Part shown: piece after piece, positions 9,299 to 17,672 of the stretch | Position numbering within the stretch: position 1 is the stretch's first letter | Layout of the letters: each line of letters starts with the position of its first letter | Source of the DNA: an uncultured Prevotellaceae bacterium | Lineage (GTDB): Bacteria; Bacteroidota; Bacteroidia; Bacteroidales; Bacteroidaceae | Assembly (NCBI GenBank): GCA_902762565.1 | Contig: CACWOS010000045.1 | Span: 1 to 63,909, forward strand | Length of the DNA: 63,909 bases | Reading direction: 5' to 3' | Made by a program: the position numbers and the translations under genes | The notes under the pieces: model-generated | What the model was told of the DNA's origin: nothing | The model's database searches: none | The model's input: only the letters and a program-made list of their open reading frames with translations

Positions 9299-9306
9299 CA
9301 AAGATA
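9299..9306 (-). promoter_or_regulatory. -7 element of the TPR-AraC regulator
   Basis: TATCTTTG on the minus strand. Transcription would start about 10 bases downstream, which leaves the ATG at 9244 as the first start codon of the message and supports the view that 9244 is the genuine start. The -33 element is weak. Confidence 0.55.
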
Positions 9307-9357
9307 CTCATTTTTTGCGAATAACATTCATTGTGAGCTGTTTTTTGAGGATAATTA

Positions 9358-9389
9358 TTTGTTCGTTCCATAAAAAGTTAGTATCTTTG
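9358..9389 (+). promoter_or_regulatory. promoter of the propeller-AraC regulator
   Basis: TTTG at 9358-9361 and TATCTTTG at 9382-9389, spaced by 20 bases. It shows that the coding sequence must start after about 9395, hence the GTG at 9414. Confidence 0.75.
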
Positions 9390-9413
9390 CCACTCGCTAA
9401 CCGTATTGGAACT

Positions 9414-11882
9414 GTGTATAAGAGAGAGATAGTAACACTACTGATGATGTGGCTGGGACTGCAGGCGTTGTGGTCTCAACCACTTTGTTATGTCACAAGG
9501 TATAACGAGGCCGATGGCGTGTCGTCCAGTCATGTCACCCAACTGTTGCAAGACGAGCAGGGCTTTATGTGGTTTGCCACATGGAACGGACTGTGTCGCT
9601 ATGACGGCTATGAATTCCAGACCTTCAAGCCACAGGCCGGCGATGGGTGTCACATGACGACAGACCGCATCCGTAACATCGTCTTGCTGCCTGACGAGAA
9701 GATACTCTGTTGGACGGACGAGGGTAACTATCTGTTTGACCTGCACAGCTACCGTTTTCAAGATATGGAGGGCAGTGAACGGCGGTATACGGATGAAGAC
9801 CTGATGAGACTGCGTAAGAGCCGTTCGCTGCTGAATCGCCAGGGCTATTCGTGGACTGACCGCCACCAGACGCAGTGGACGCTCAGTGCCGACGGTACGC
9901 TGACCTACCAGCAACAGGGGGATGCCATGCCGATACGCTATCCGCTATCCCTTACTTTTAATTCGCTGAACTTCGCCATGGCTGACCGTGACGGCAACCT
10001 GTGGGCATTGGACAATAGTGGCATTTGCCATTTCGTGACCGATGTCAGTCGCACGCGTCGCCTGGACATCACTCCTGCTGACGAGGTGAAGTGCCTGTTT
10101 GCCGATAGCAAGGGCTACTACTGGGTGACGACGAAGAACGATGCTGCCGTCCGTCTCTACGATGCTGGCACCGACCGACTGTTGGGTTTCCTTGGTGCTG
10201 ATGGCCGACTACATCAGAGCCATACCAGTTTTCTGGCTCCCGTCTATTGCATGTATGAGATGCAGGACGGCACCCTGTGGCTTGGCACCAAGAAGGGAGG
10301 ACTCTTCCGACTTCGTGGCAAGGGTGGTGAGCAGTACGAAATAGCCCATTTCATCGATATCCCCAGTCTTGATGTCTATCACGTCACAACAGACCGCTAT
10401 GGTCGCCTGTGGGTGGCTATGTTGGGTGGCGGCGTCTGCTATAGTGATGACGCCAGTGCTGACCAGCCCCACTTCAAGGTGCCTAAGAACTTTCCCAGGG
10501 AGCAATGTCCGCGTGTGCGCTACTTGTTGTTTATCGATAGTCTGTGGATGGCAGCAACGGGCAATGGTCTGCTGGTAGCCCGCATGGAGCGTCAGGCCGA
10601 TAGGATGCAGTTCCATTTGCACCAGCGCGAGACGGAGCGTGCAAACAGCCTGAGCAGCAGTGCTACGATGGATGTAGTGTGCGACAATCAGGGACGCTAC
10701 TATGTCAGTACGGAGAGTGGGGGCGTGAACCTGATAGAAAGCAGCGATTTATTGGCCGATGAGCTCATTTTCCGCCATTTCAACGACAGTTTGCACGTAC
10801 AGCATAATGATAACGTACAGTCGATGACCGCCCTTGCCGATGGGGGACTGATGGCTGTAGGCAGTCATTTGGTGACGCTGATAGATAGCTGCTTTCACGG
10901 GCGTGTGTTGGATGCGCGCTATTTTCAGGATGACTATCGCTTCAGCGAGGCCCATCCGTTGGTACTTGCTGATAACCGCTGGCTGTTTGGCTTGATGGAT
11001 GGCGCCTTGATCACCACTATGCAGCAGATGACAACGAGTACTGCCAAGCCCCGTTTGGTGCTGACGAGTGTCTCTGTGCAGGGTGGGAAGAGTGACTTCT
11101 CCGTTGAAATGGCCGATTCCATCGTACTTCACTCTGACGAACGCAGTCTGACAGTTCGCTTTGTGGCCCTCGACTTCAGCAGTGCGGAACGCATCAGCTA
11201 TGCCTTCCGACTGTCGACAGACGAGCAGTGGAACTATATCGGTCACGACCGTTCGGCAACTCTGCTCGACTTGGAACCAGGTACTTACCAGTTGGACATT
11301 CGTTCGACGAATGCTGATGGCGAATGGCAGGATAACATCCGTAGCATCACCATCGTTGTCACACCTACATTCTGGGAATCGTTATGGGGACGTCTGCTCA
11401 TCTTGTTACTCGTCGTAGGGACGATAGCGGGCATCGCCTATACCGTATTATATATCCGTCGTATCAAACGCCAGCAGCGTGAAACACTGGAAAAGTATCT
11501 GGCGATGATAGAAGCTAGAGGTGAGAAGGAAGAGGTGAGAGGTGAGAAGGAAGAAACCAAAGACCCGATGCTGGAACGCGTTATGCAGTTTATTGACGAA
11601 CACATATCCGACAGCGATATCGGTGTGGGTGACATGGCATCGGCTGCCGCCACCAGTCGTAGTGGACTGCAACGCAAATTGAAGCAGACGATGGGTATTA
11701 CGCCCCAAGACCTTTTGCGCGAGGCGCGCATCAAGCGTGCCTGCCAGTTGTTGCGCACCAGTAACAAGACGGTGGCCGAGGTGGCTTATGCTTGTGGCTT
11801 CAGCGACCCGAAATATTTTAGCCGTTGTTTCAAACAAAGTGTAGGACAGTCGCCTACAGAGTATAAAAGTGCGTCAAATTGA
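9414..11882 (+). CDS. two-component-propeller / Y_Y_Y / AraC membrane regulator (HTCS-like, no kinase)
   Basis: 822 residues from GTG 9414, chosen because the promoter lies at 9358-9389 and because it gives a signal peptide (YKREIVTLLMMWLGLQALWS). Residues about 20-600 are beta-propeller repeats (DEQGFMWFATWNGLCRYDG, DRYGRLWVAMLGGG), then a Y_Y_Y domain, a transmembrane helix near 660-685 (LLILLLVVGTIAGIAYTVL) and a C-terminal AraC helix-turn-helix. Unlike full hybrid two-component systems it has no histidine kinase, ATPase or receiver domain, so the signal must pass directly from the periplasmic propeller to the DNA-binding end. An in-frame heptad repeat (11518-11552) sits in the linker as GEKEEVRGEKEE. 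It probably senses pectin fragments and controls the genes downstream. Confidence 0.88.
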   Translation: MYKREIVTLLMMWLGLQALWSQPLCYVTRYNEADGVSSSHVTQLLQDEQGFMWFATWNGLCRYDGYEFQTFKPQAGDGCHMTTDRIRNIVLLPDEKILCWTDEGNYLFDLHSYRFQDMEGSERRYTDEDLMRLRKSRSLLNRQGYSWTDRHQTQWTLSADGTLTYQQQGDAMPIRYPLSLTFNSLNFAMADRDGNLWALDNSGICHFVTDVSRTRRLDITPADEVKCLFADSKGYYWVTTKNDAAVRLYDAGTDRLLGFLGADGRLHQSHTSFLAPVYCMYEMQDGTLWLGTKKGGLFRLRGKGGEQYEIAHFIDIPSLDVYHVTTDRYGRLWVAMLGGGVCYSDDASADQPHFKVPKNFPREQCPRVRYLLFIDSLWMAATGNGLLVARMERQADRMQFHLHQRETERANSLSSSATMDVVCDNQGRYYVSTESGGVNLIESSDLLADELIFRHFNDSLHVQHNDNVQSMTALADGGLMAVGSHLVTLIDSCFHGRVLDARYFQDDYRFSEAHPLVLADNRWLFGLMDGALITTMQQMTTSTAKPRLVLTSVSVQGGKSDFSVEMADSIVLHSDERSLTVRFVALDFSSAERISYAFRLSTDEQWNYIGHDRSATLLDLEPGTYQLDIRSTNADGEWQDNIRSITIVVTPTFWESLWGRLLILLLVVGTIAGIAYTVLYIRRIKRQQRETLEKYLAMIEARGEKEEVRGEKEETKDPMLERVMQFIDEHISDSDIGVGDMASAAATSRSGLQRKLKQTMGITPQDLLREARIKRACQLLRTSNKTVAEVAYACGFSDPKYFSRCFKQSVGQSPTEYKSASN
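11518..11552. repeat. in-frame GA-rich heptad array in the regulator linker
   Basis: Five 7-bp units (GAGGTGA, GAAGGAA, GAGGTGA, GAGGTGA, GAAGGAA). AGAGGTGAGAAGGAAG is repeated after 21 bp, so three units equal seven codons and the frame is kept. It lies between the membrane helix and the DNA-binding domain. Confidence 0.75.
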
Positions 11883-11965
11883 GTGGATTGACGCACTTTG
11901 ACGTATATTTCTACCCGTTTGACGCAAATTTATCCCCATTTCATCGCGCAAAAGTCATACCTTTG
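11868..11965 (+). promoter_or_regulatory. control region of the CE12-CE8 gene with phased TTGACG sites
   Basis: TTGACG occurs at 11888, 11898 and 11919 (spacings 10 and 21 bp), and its inverse CGTCAA at 11872. AGTGCGTCAA and TTGACGCACT (near 11868-11897) form a 10-bp inverted repeat across the regulator's stop codon. The -7 element TACCTTTG is at 11958-11965. Direct repeats one and two helical turns apart are the arrangement expected for an AraC-type activator, so the adjacent regulator is the likely binder (inference). Confidence 0.55.
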
Positions 11966-12007
11966 CGGCCAGAATCTATGCAATCCGATTTTTAAGACAA
12001 ACTACTA

Positions 12008-15000
12008 ATGAAAAGAAGAGTACTTTTTCTGTTGAGCCTCGTGGTGCTGCTAGCATCCACGAATGCTAAGAAGGTGCATACGCTGGGTGACTCCACGATG
12101 GCACCGTATGATGAGTCGGCCACCAATACGCGTGGTTGGGGAATGTATTTCGGCAATTTCCTCAGCAATGGGTGGACGTCAGTGAACTATGCCAAGGGAG
12201 GACGCGACTCCCGTATGGGTTATACCGAGTTGTGGCAGAACGCCAAAAACAATGTGGAGGCTGGCGACTATGTGCTCATCCAGTTTGCCCACAACGACAC
12301 GCAGTTCGGTGGTATGGACAATCTGGAACTGCAGGCTTATTATAATAAGATAGGTGATGCCACTAATGCTGCAGCTGTGAAGAAGGATGGTCGTGGCACC
12401 GTGCCCAACAGAACCTATAAGGAGTGTCTGAAGCAGACCATCGATGCTGTTAAAGAGAAGGGGGCTATCCCCGTGCTAGTATCTTCCGTCTGCCGTTGTT
12501 ATTTTACCAATGGTGTAGCTCCCATTACTCGTGCTGGCCGTCATGACATGGGCGACAAGTATCAGATCCTGACCGATAATGGTCCTGTCAACGGCACTAA
12601 GTTGGCTGAGGATGACCATAGCTATGACTTCCGCTACCAGATGGAGCAGTTGGCTATAGAGGAGAATGTCGCCTTCATCGACATGACGACTGCCACCAAA
12701 GACCTCTATGAGAGCTATGGTACTTACGACAAGTGCTATGCTGCCCTCTTCGATAAAGGCGGTGAGAAGGATAATACCCACTATAATTTGACAGGTGCCT
12801 TGACAGCTGCACGCCTCTGTGCACAGCTGATGAAGCAGCAGGGTATCCTGGCTGAGAATATCGAGATACCTACCGACCTGTCTATCACCCCTTCATCTGT
12901 AGACCTTGGTGAGGGCTACTTGGGGAAGACGGCTATGAAGGAACTTACACTCAGCGGTCTGGGTTTGGAGCCTGCAAGTGGCACCGTTACTATTACCGCT
13001 ACTGAAGGCATAGTGCTCTCTACTGATAAACAGAACTGGAGCGCTTCACTCGCTATTGACTACCAGAACGGCTCACTCATCAAGACGTTCTATGCCAAGG
13101 TGAATCTGACCACCGTAGGTCAGTATAACGGCACGGTGACTGCCACGCAGGGCGACAAGAGCATGAGCGTACCCGTTACTATCAAGGTTGTTGAGTTGGG
13201 TGGCGGCGACCCCTTCACGGTAGCTTGGACCATGAACAATACTGACAAAGAAAAGGCTACCGTCACAGGTAATGCTACTGCCGCTGACGTGAAGTACGAA
13301 GGACTTGGGACTTATGGCTATGTCAATGGCTATGGAGCTTTGATAGCTCCTACTGGCAGTACTGGTGCGTGGCCTACAGCAGCTATCGACGACCAGAACC
13401 AGTATGTGCAGTTTGCAATTACTGCCCCAGAAGGCAGGAAGCTTGATATCAACGGCATTTCTATGAAGATCAAGGCACAGGGTGGTGGTTCGCTGCAGTG
13501 TCATGCATATTATTCTACTGATGGGTTCGTAACTCGCAAGACTATCTTCTCTACCAATGCTGCACTTACCAGCACTTGGAATGAAATCAGCAACGAGGAT
13601 GTGGTCAAGGTGGAAGAGGGCGAACAAATGCTCATCCGCGTCTATCCTTGGTCTGGACAGGTGGACAACGGTCGTTGGTTGTGCATCTCCGATGTCGCTG
13701 TCAGTGGACAGTCGAAAGATGCCGCTGGTGTGAACATCACGGGTTCCTTATCTTATAAACTCGACAAGGGCGGTCTGAACCAGGGCGACGACGTGGTCTT
13801 CGACCCAGAGACGCTGAGTGCAGGTTTTGTTGGTAAGACATGGTCAGCAGGTTCGGCACTGACCGTTGATGGTACTATCCAGTATGTAGGCAAGAATAGC
13901 GAGAAGACCAATCAGACGAAGATATATAATGGCACTTCAGCCAGTTATAACAGCAGTCGCGCCAATGACAATGCACTTACGCTGACGCTCACTCCTGAGG
14001 ATGGCTTCACATTCGTCCCTTCAAAGGTGAGCTTTAAGGCTGCCCGCTATGGTACCGATGGTGGTAATATAGGTGCTGCTGTCAGAGCAGGCAACGACGA
14101 GGTGGTGTTGGTTGATAATTCTGCAGTGAACCGTGGTGGCAAGGACCTCGACATTGCCACGTTCAGCGAGGCTATTGATGGCATCTCTGCCACTGCCGAC
14201 AAGCCAATGGAACTGAGTTTCTATTTCCTCGGATTGGGCAAAACAAAGTCGATGGGTATCTCGGATGTGGTCATCGAGGGTCAGCTGGTGGGTGCTGCCG
14301 CACAGGTAACGAAATATGTGCTGAATACGCTCGTGGAACCTGCTGAGGCAGGAAGCATCAGTCGTGAGCCCGAACTGGAACAGTATAAGGAAGGTGCACA
14401 GGTAACGCTGAAGGCCACCAAGAACTTTGGCTATAAGTTCAAGGAGTGGCAGGACGCTACAGGTGCTCAGGTGAGCACGGAGGCAGAGACTACGGTAACG
14501 ATGGATGCTGAGAAAACTATGAAGGCAGTCTTCGAAAAGGTAAATGTCTATAAGGTTTCTGTTAAGGTGACCAACGATGCTGAGCGTGAGGGTCTGGGCA
14601 GTGTGACGCTGACGCCTAACGACCACAACGGACAGTATGAGGAGGGTAGCAAGATTACGGCTACAGCCAACGAATCGAAGATTATTAAGTTCCTCTCATG
14701 GACGGATGGTAACGAGAATGCTGGTGCTGCCAAGGAGCGCGAGCTGACTGTCAACGGCGATATGGAATTGGTGGCTAACTACGAGGTGCAAGACTTCATT
14801 GCTGTCTTTGATGCCAGCAAAACGGCAGCCTACGACTACGAAGGAAAGCCTTTCACTGCCGATGAGGTGTGGGACAACCAGCGCAATGCCAAGTCATGCA
14901 TCGTCAAACAGAGCGATGGTACGCTGGTTTATTCTCAGAGTACAGGTACTCCTGTAGTGCGCAATCGTCAGAGCGTGGTTCTCTCAAATATCAACGGACT

Positions 15001-17062
15001 CTATCAGAACGGTTACAACACCGCAGAGATAGCTTGGCAGTTCCAGTTCTCTACAGTGGGCTTTACATCTGCCACTTTCAATGCTGACATGGCTGCCAAG
15101 AATGCTGCTACCAAGAACTGGAAGGCACAGTACTCTGTGGATGGCACTACCTACAATGACCTTGGCGAGGCGTGGCAGATGACGGCTAACGTGGCTACTC
15201 CATTGTCATTTACGCTGCCTACTGACGCCATTGGCAAGGAGACAGTATTTGTACGCATCATGGGTACAGGCACTGAGTTGCTCAGTGAAAAATACGCTTT
15301 CACTGCTGGTGAGTTCTGCGGGCTGAAGTATGCTACCAATTCGGAATCAGGAGTCGGCAATGTCTATGTCCTGGGCGACGCTGTGGTTGTTGCCGACGAG
15401 ACGGCACCTGTGGTGACTGCTACCATCCCCGCTGATCAGGCTGTTGGCGTATCGGCTACGGGCAAGATTACCATTACGTTCGACGAACGCATTGAGTCTG
15501 CTAACAGTAATGGTGCTGTGACGCTGGGCGACAAGACGCTGCAGCCGGAGTGGAGCAGTCGTTCGGTAAGCTTCAATTACAGCCAGTTGGACTATGGCAC
15601 ACAATACACCTTCCAGATGCCTGCCAATTATGTGCAGGACCGTTCGGGCAACAAGTATGCGGAGGCTGTGGTCCTGACGTTCACCACCATGCAGCGTCCT
15701 ACCGTGACGAAGGCACTCTACGACTTTGTTGTGCCCACCGATGGTACCATCGATGAGGCCTTAGCAGCTGCTAACAGTCGTCAGGACAAGGTTTCTCGTT
15801 TCCGCGTGTTCATCAAGAACAGCGCTGAGCCTTACGTGTTCCATCCCGCTGGCAGGGTGAAGGGTGGCGACGATAAGGAGTACGACAATCCCACCTCTGT
15901 GCTCTCTGCTGCTAACACTAGCTTCATTGGTGAGTCAATGGAGGGTGTCGTGCTGACCAATGTCACACCAGATGCTACGTGGAACAACGGTTTTGGTGCT
16001 GCCTGTCCGCTGGAGGGCATTGGCAAGGGTGACGTGCTGCAGATCAAGGGTACGGACTGCTACTTCCAGAACCTGACCATCAAGACCTCGATGGGTGATG
16101 CTCACGGACGCGACATTGCCGTCAACGACCAGTCGAACCGCACCATCTTCAAGGATGCTTGTCTCTGGGGCTATCAGGATACGTATGTATCGAACAACCA
16201 GAACGGTAAGTTCTATTTCGAGGGTGGCGTCATTCGTGGACGTACGGACTATATCTGCGGTAAGGGCGACGCCTATTATAACAAGGTGACCTTTCGTCAG
16301 GTCAAGAGTGGTTATCTGGCTGTTCCCTCTGTTCCCAAGAAGTATGGCTATATCCTGCAGAGCTGTAAGATTGTAGGAGATACCGACGGTGTGAACGGTA
16401 CCTATACCTTAGGTCGTCCATGGGGTCAGGGCACACCTATCGCCCTGTTCATTGATACTGAGATGGAGGTCGTTCCCTCAGCTATCGGCTGGAACGAGAT
16501 GAGTGGTGGCTGGCCCGCCCGCTTCGCAGAGTATGGTTCGCATACAGCAAGTGGTGCTGCTGTAGACTTGAGCGGTCGTAAGACTATCTTTGCTGAGACC
16601 CACGAGAACAATCCCGTGCTTACTGCCGAGGAGGCTGCTGTACCCACACTCGCTACTGTCATGGGTCAGGACGACGACTGGCAGCCTGCACTGCTCACCG
16701 AACAGGCTCCCGTGCCTACTGGCCTGCAGGCTAATGGTTGGGAACTGTCGTGGACGGGTAGTGACTATGCGCTACTCTACGCCATCGTCAAGGATGGCAA
16801 GGTCATCGCCTTTACCACCGAGCCTACCTATACTGTTACAGAAGAAGGTGAGTATGCTGTTCGTGCTGCCAATGAGATGGGTGGTCTGAGTGCAACCTCT
16901 GCTGTCATCAGCGTCAATACGACAGGTATCACGAACAATAAACGTGAAACAATAACTAATAACTCTTACTTCGACCTGCAAGGCCGACAGTTGCCAACCA
17001 TGCAGCGTGGTTTGAATATCGTTCGCAGTGCTGATGGTACAACGCGTAAAGTAATCAGATAA
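12008..17062 (+). CDS. giant secreted pectin de-esterase: CE12-type SGNH acetylesterase fused to CE8 pectin methylesterase
   Basis: 1684 residues with a signal peptide (MKRRVLFLLSLVVLLASTNA). Residues about 22-280 are an SGNH esterase of the rhamnogalacturonan acetylesterase type (GDST with Ser29, KGGRDS, FAHND and DNTHYN blocks). The middle holds beta-sandwich modules, two InlB-type B repeats (about 770-930) and an Ig-like Big_5 domain (about 1130-1228). Residues about 1230-1557 are a pectinesterase with the GYQDTY, RTDYICG and LGRPWG motifs. A C-terminal sorting-like tail ends the protein (SYFDLQGRQLP..). The two esterases would strip acetyl and methyl groups from pectin before depolymerisation. 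It is preceded by phased TTGACG sites and followed by a strong terminator. Confidence 0.88.
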   Translation: MKRRVLFLLSLVVLLASTNAKKVHTLGDSTMAPYDESATNTRGWGMYFGNFLSNGWTSVNYAKGGRDSRMGYTELWQNAKNNVEAGDYVLIQFAHNDTQFGGMDNLELQAYYNKIGDATNAAAVKKDGRGTVPNRTYKECLKQTIDAVKEKGAIPVLVSSVCRCYFTNGVAPITRAGRHDMGDKYQILTDNGPVNGTKLAEDDHSYDFRYQMEQLAIEENVAFIDMTTATKDLYESYGTYDKCYAALFDKGGEKDNTHYNLTGALTAARLCAQLMKQQGILAENIEIPTDLSITPSSVDLGEGYLGKTAMKELTLSGLGLEPASGTVTITATEGIVLSTDKQNWSASLAIDYQNGSLIKTFYAKVNLTTVGQYNGTVTATQGDKSMSVPVTIKVVELGGGDPFTVAWTMNNTDKEKATVTGNATAADVKYEGLGTYGYVNGYGALIAPTGSTGAWPTAAIDDQNQYVQFAITAPEGRKLDINGISMKIKAQGGGSLQCHAYYSTDGFVTRKTIFSTNAALTSTWNEISNEDVVKVEEGEQMLIRVYPWSGQVDNGRWLCISDVAVSGQSKDAAGVNITGSLSYKLDKGGLNQGDDVVFDPETLSAGFVGKTWSAGSALTVDGTIQYVGKNSEKTNQTKIYNGTSASYNSSRANDNALTLTLTPEDGFTFVPSKVSFKAARYGTDGGNIGAAVRAGNDEVVLVDNSAVNRGGKDLDIATFSEAIDGISATADKPMELSFYFLGLGKTKSMGISDVVIEGQLVGAAAQVTKYVLNTLVEPAEAGSISREPELEQYKEGAQVTLKATKNFGYKFKEWQDATGAQVSTEAETTVTMDAEKTMKAVFEKVNVYKVSVKVTNDAEREGLGSVTLTPNDHNGQYEEGSKITATANESKIIKFLSWTDGNENAGAAKERELTVNGDMELVANYEVQDFIAVFDASKTAAYDYEGKPFTADEVWDNQRNAKSCIVKQSDGTLVYSQSTGTPVVRNRQSVVLSNINGLYQNGYNTAEIAWQFQFSTVGFTSATFNADMAAKNAATKNWKAQYSVDGTTYNDLGEAWQMTANVATPLSFTLPTDAIGKETVFVRIMGTGTELLSEKYAFTAGEFCGLKYATNSESGVGNVYVLGDAVVVADETAPVVTATIPADQAVGVSATGKITITFDERIESANSNGAVTLGDKTLQPEWSSRSVSFNYSQLDYGTQYTFQMPANYVQDRSGNKYAEAVVLTFTTMQRPTVTKALYDFVVPTDGTIDEALAAANSRQDKVSRFRVFIKNSAEPYVFHPAGRVKGGDDKEYDNPTSVLSAANTSFIGESMEGVVLTNVTPDATWNNGFGAACPLEGIGKGDVLQIKGTDCYFQNLTIKTSMGDAHGRDIAVNDQSNRTIFKDACLWGYQDTYVSNNQNGKFYFEGGVIRGRTDYICGKGDAYYNKVTFRQVKSGYLAVPSVPKKYGYILQSCKIVGDTDGVNGTYTLGRPWGQGTPIALFIDTEMEVVPSAIGWNEMSGGWPARFAEYGSHTASGAAVDLSGRKTIFAETHENNPVLTAEEAAVPTLATVMGQDDDWQPALLTEQAPVPTGLQANGWELSWTGSDYALLYAIVKDGKVIAFTTEPTYTVTEEGEYAVRAANEMGGLSATSAVISVNTTGITNNKRETITNNSYFDLQGRQLPTMQRGLNIVRSADGTTRKVIR

Positions 17063-17080
17063 AGGATAACATCATGTAAG

Positions 17081-17127
17081 AAAAAGGCAAAGAGTTTTGG
17101 CTCTTTGCCTTTTTTTTCATACCTTTG
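17081..17127 (+). terminator. terminator overlapping the next promoter
   Basis: A 14-bp stem (17081-17094 with 17101-17114, loop TTTTGG) followed by T residues ends the de-esterase transcript. The loop also supplies a TTTG (17096-17099) that is 20 bases ahead of TACCTTTG (17120-17127), a promoter for the MaoC operon. Terminator and promoter thus share bases. Confidence 0.8.
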
Positions 17128-17133
17128 TCGGCC

Positions 17134-17191
17134 AAAGATAAGAAGTTAGAGAAGTTAAAGGAGTTAAAGAAGTTAAGAAGTTAAAGAAGAA
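17134..17191. repeat. AGAAGTTAA nonamer-type leader repeat
   Basis: About five purine-rich units of 8-9 bp (AGAAGTTAG, AGAAGTTAA, AGGAGTTAA, AGAAGTTAA and so on) fill the 5' leader between the promoter and the MaoC start at 17201. They may assist ribosome binding as an A/G-rich leader. Confidence 0.7.
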
Positions 17192-17200
17192 ATATAAAAC

Positions 17201-17665
17201 ATGGGAAAATTAGTGATTAACTCGTACGACGAGTTTGCCGCCCATCTGGGCGAAGAGTTGGGTGCTAGCGAGTGGCTCCAGGTAGATCAGGACCGTATCA
17301 ATCTGTTTGCTGATGCCACATTGGACCATCAGTGGATTCATGTGGATGTAGAGCGTGCCAAGGTTGAGAGTCCTTACAAATCGACGATTGCCCACGGCTA
17401 TCTGACGCTGAGTCTGTTGCCCTATATGTGGGACCAGATTATTGAGGTGAACAACATCAAGATGCTGGTGAACTACGGCATGAACGAGATGCGCTTCGGA
17501 CAGCCTGTCATTACTGGTTCGCGCGTGCGTTTGGTGACCAAGTTGCACAGCATCCAGAACCTGCGCGGCATCTGCAAGGCCGAAATCAAGTTTACCATCG
17601 AGATAGAGGGTCAGCGCAAGCCCGCCCTCGAAGGCATTGCAGCGTTCCTGTACTATTTCAATTAA
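17201..17665 (+). CDS. MaoC-like hot-dog hydratase
   Basis: 154 residues, the usual length of single-domain MaoC proteins. The hydratase motif is visible as FADATLDHQWIHVD followed by YKSTIAHGYLTLSLLP, with the Asp/His pair expected for (R)-specific enoyl-CoA hydration. It is cytoplasmic. Its place as the first gene of a pectin operon is unexpected; the substrate is unknown and need not be related to pectin. Seven bases separate it from the next start codon, so it is translated in an operon with DUF2264, GH105 and KdgK. Confidence 0.8.
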   Translation: MGKLVINSYDEFAAHLGEELGASEWLQVDQDRINLFADATLDHQWIHVDVERAKVESPYKSTIAHGYLTLSLLPYMWDQIIEVNNIKMLVNYGMNEMRFGQPVITGSRVRLVTKLHSIQNLRGICKAEIKFTIEIEGQRKPALEGIAAFLYYFN

Positions 17666-17672
17666 CGAAGTT

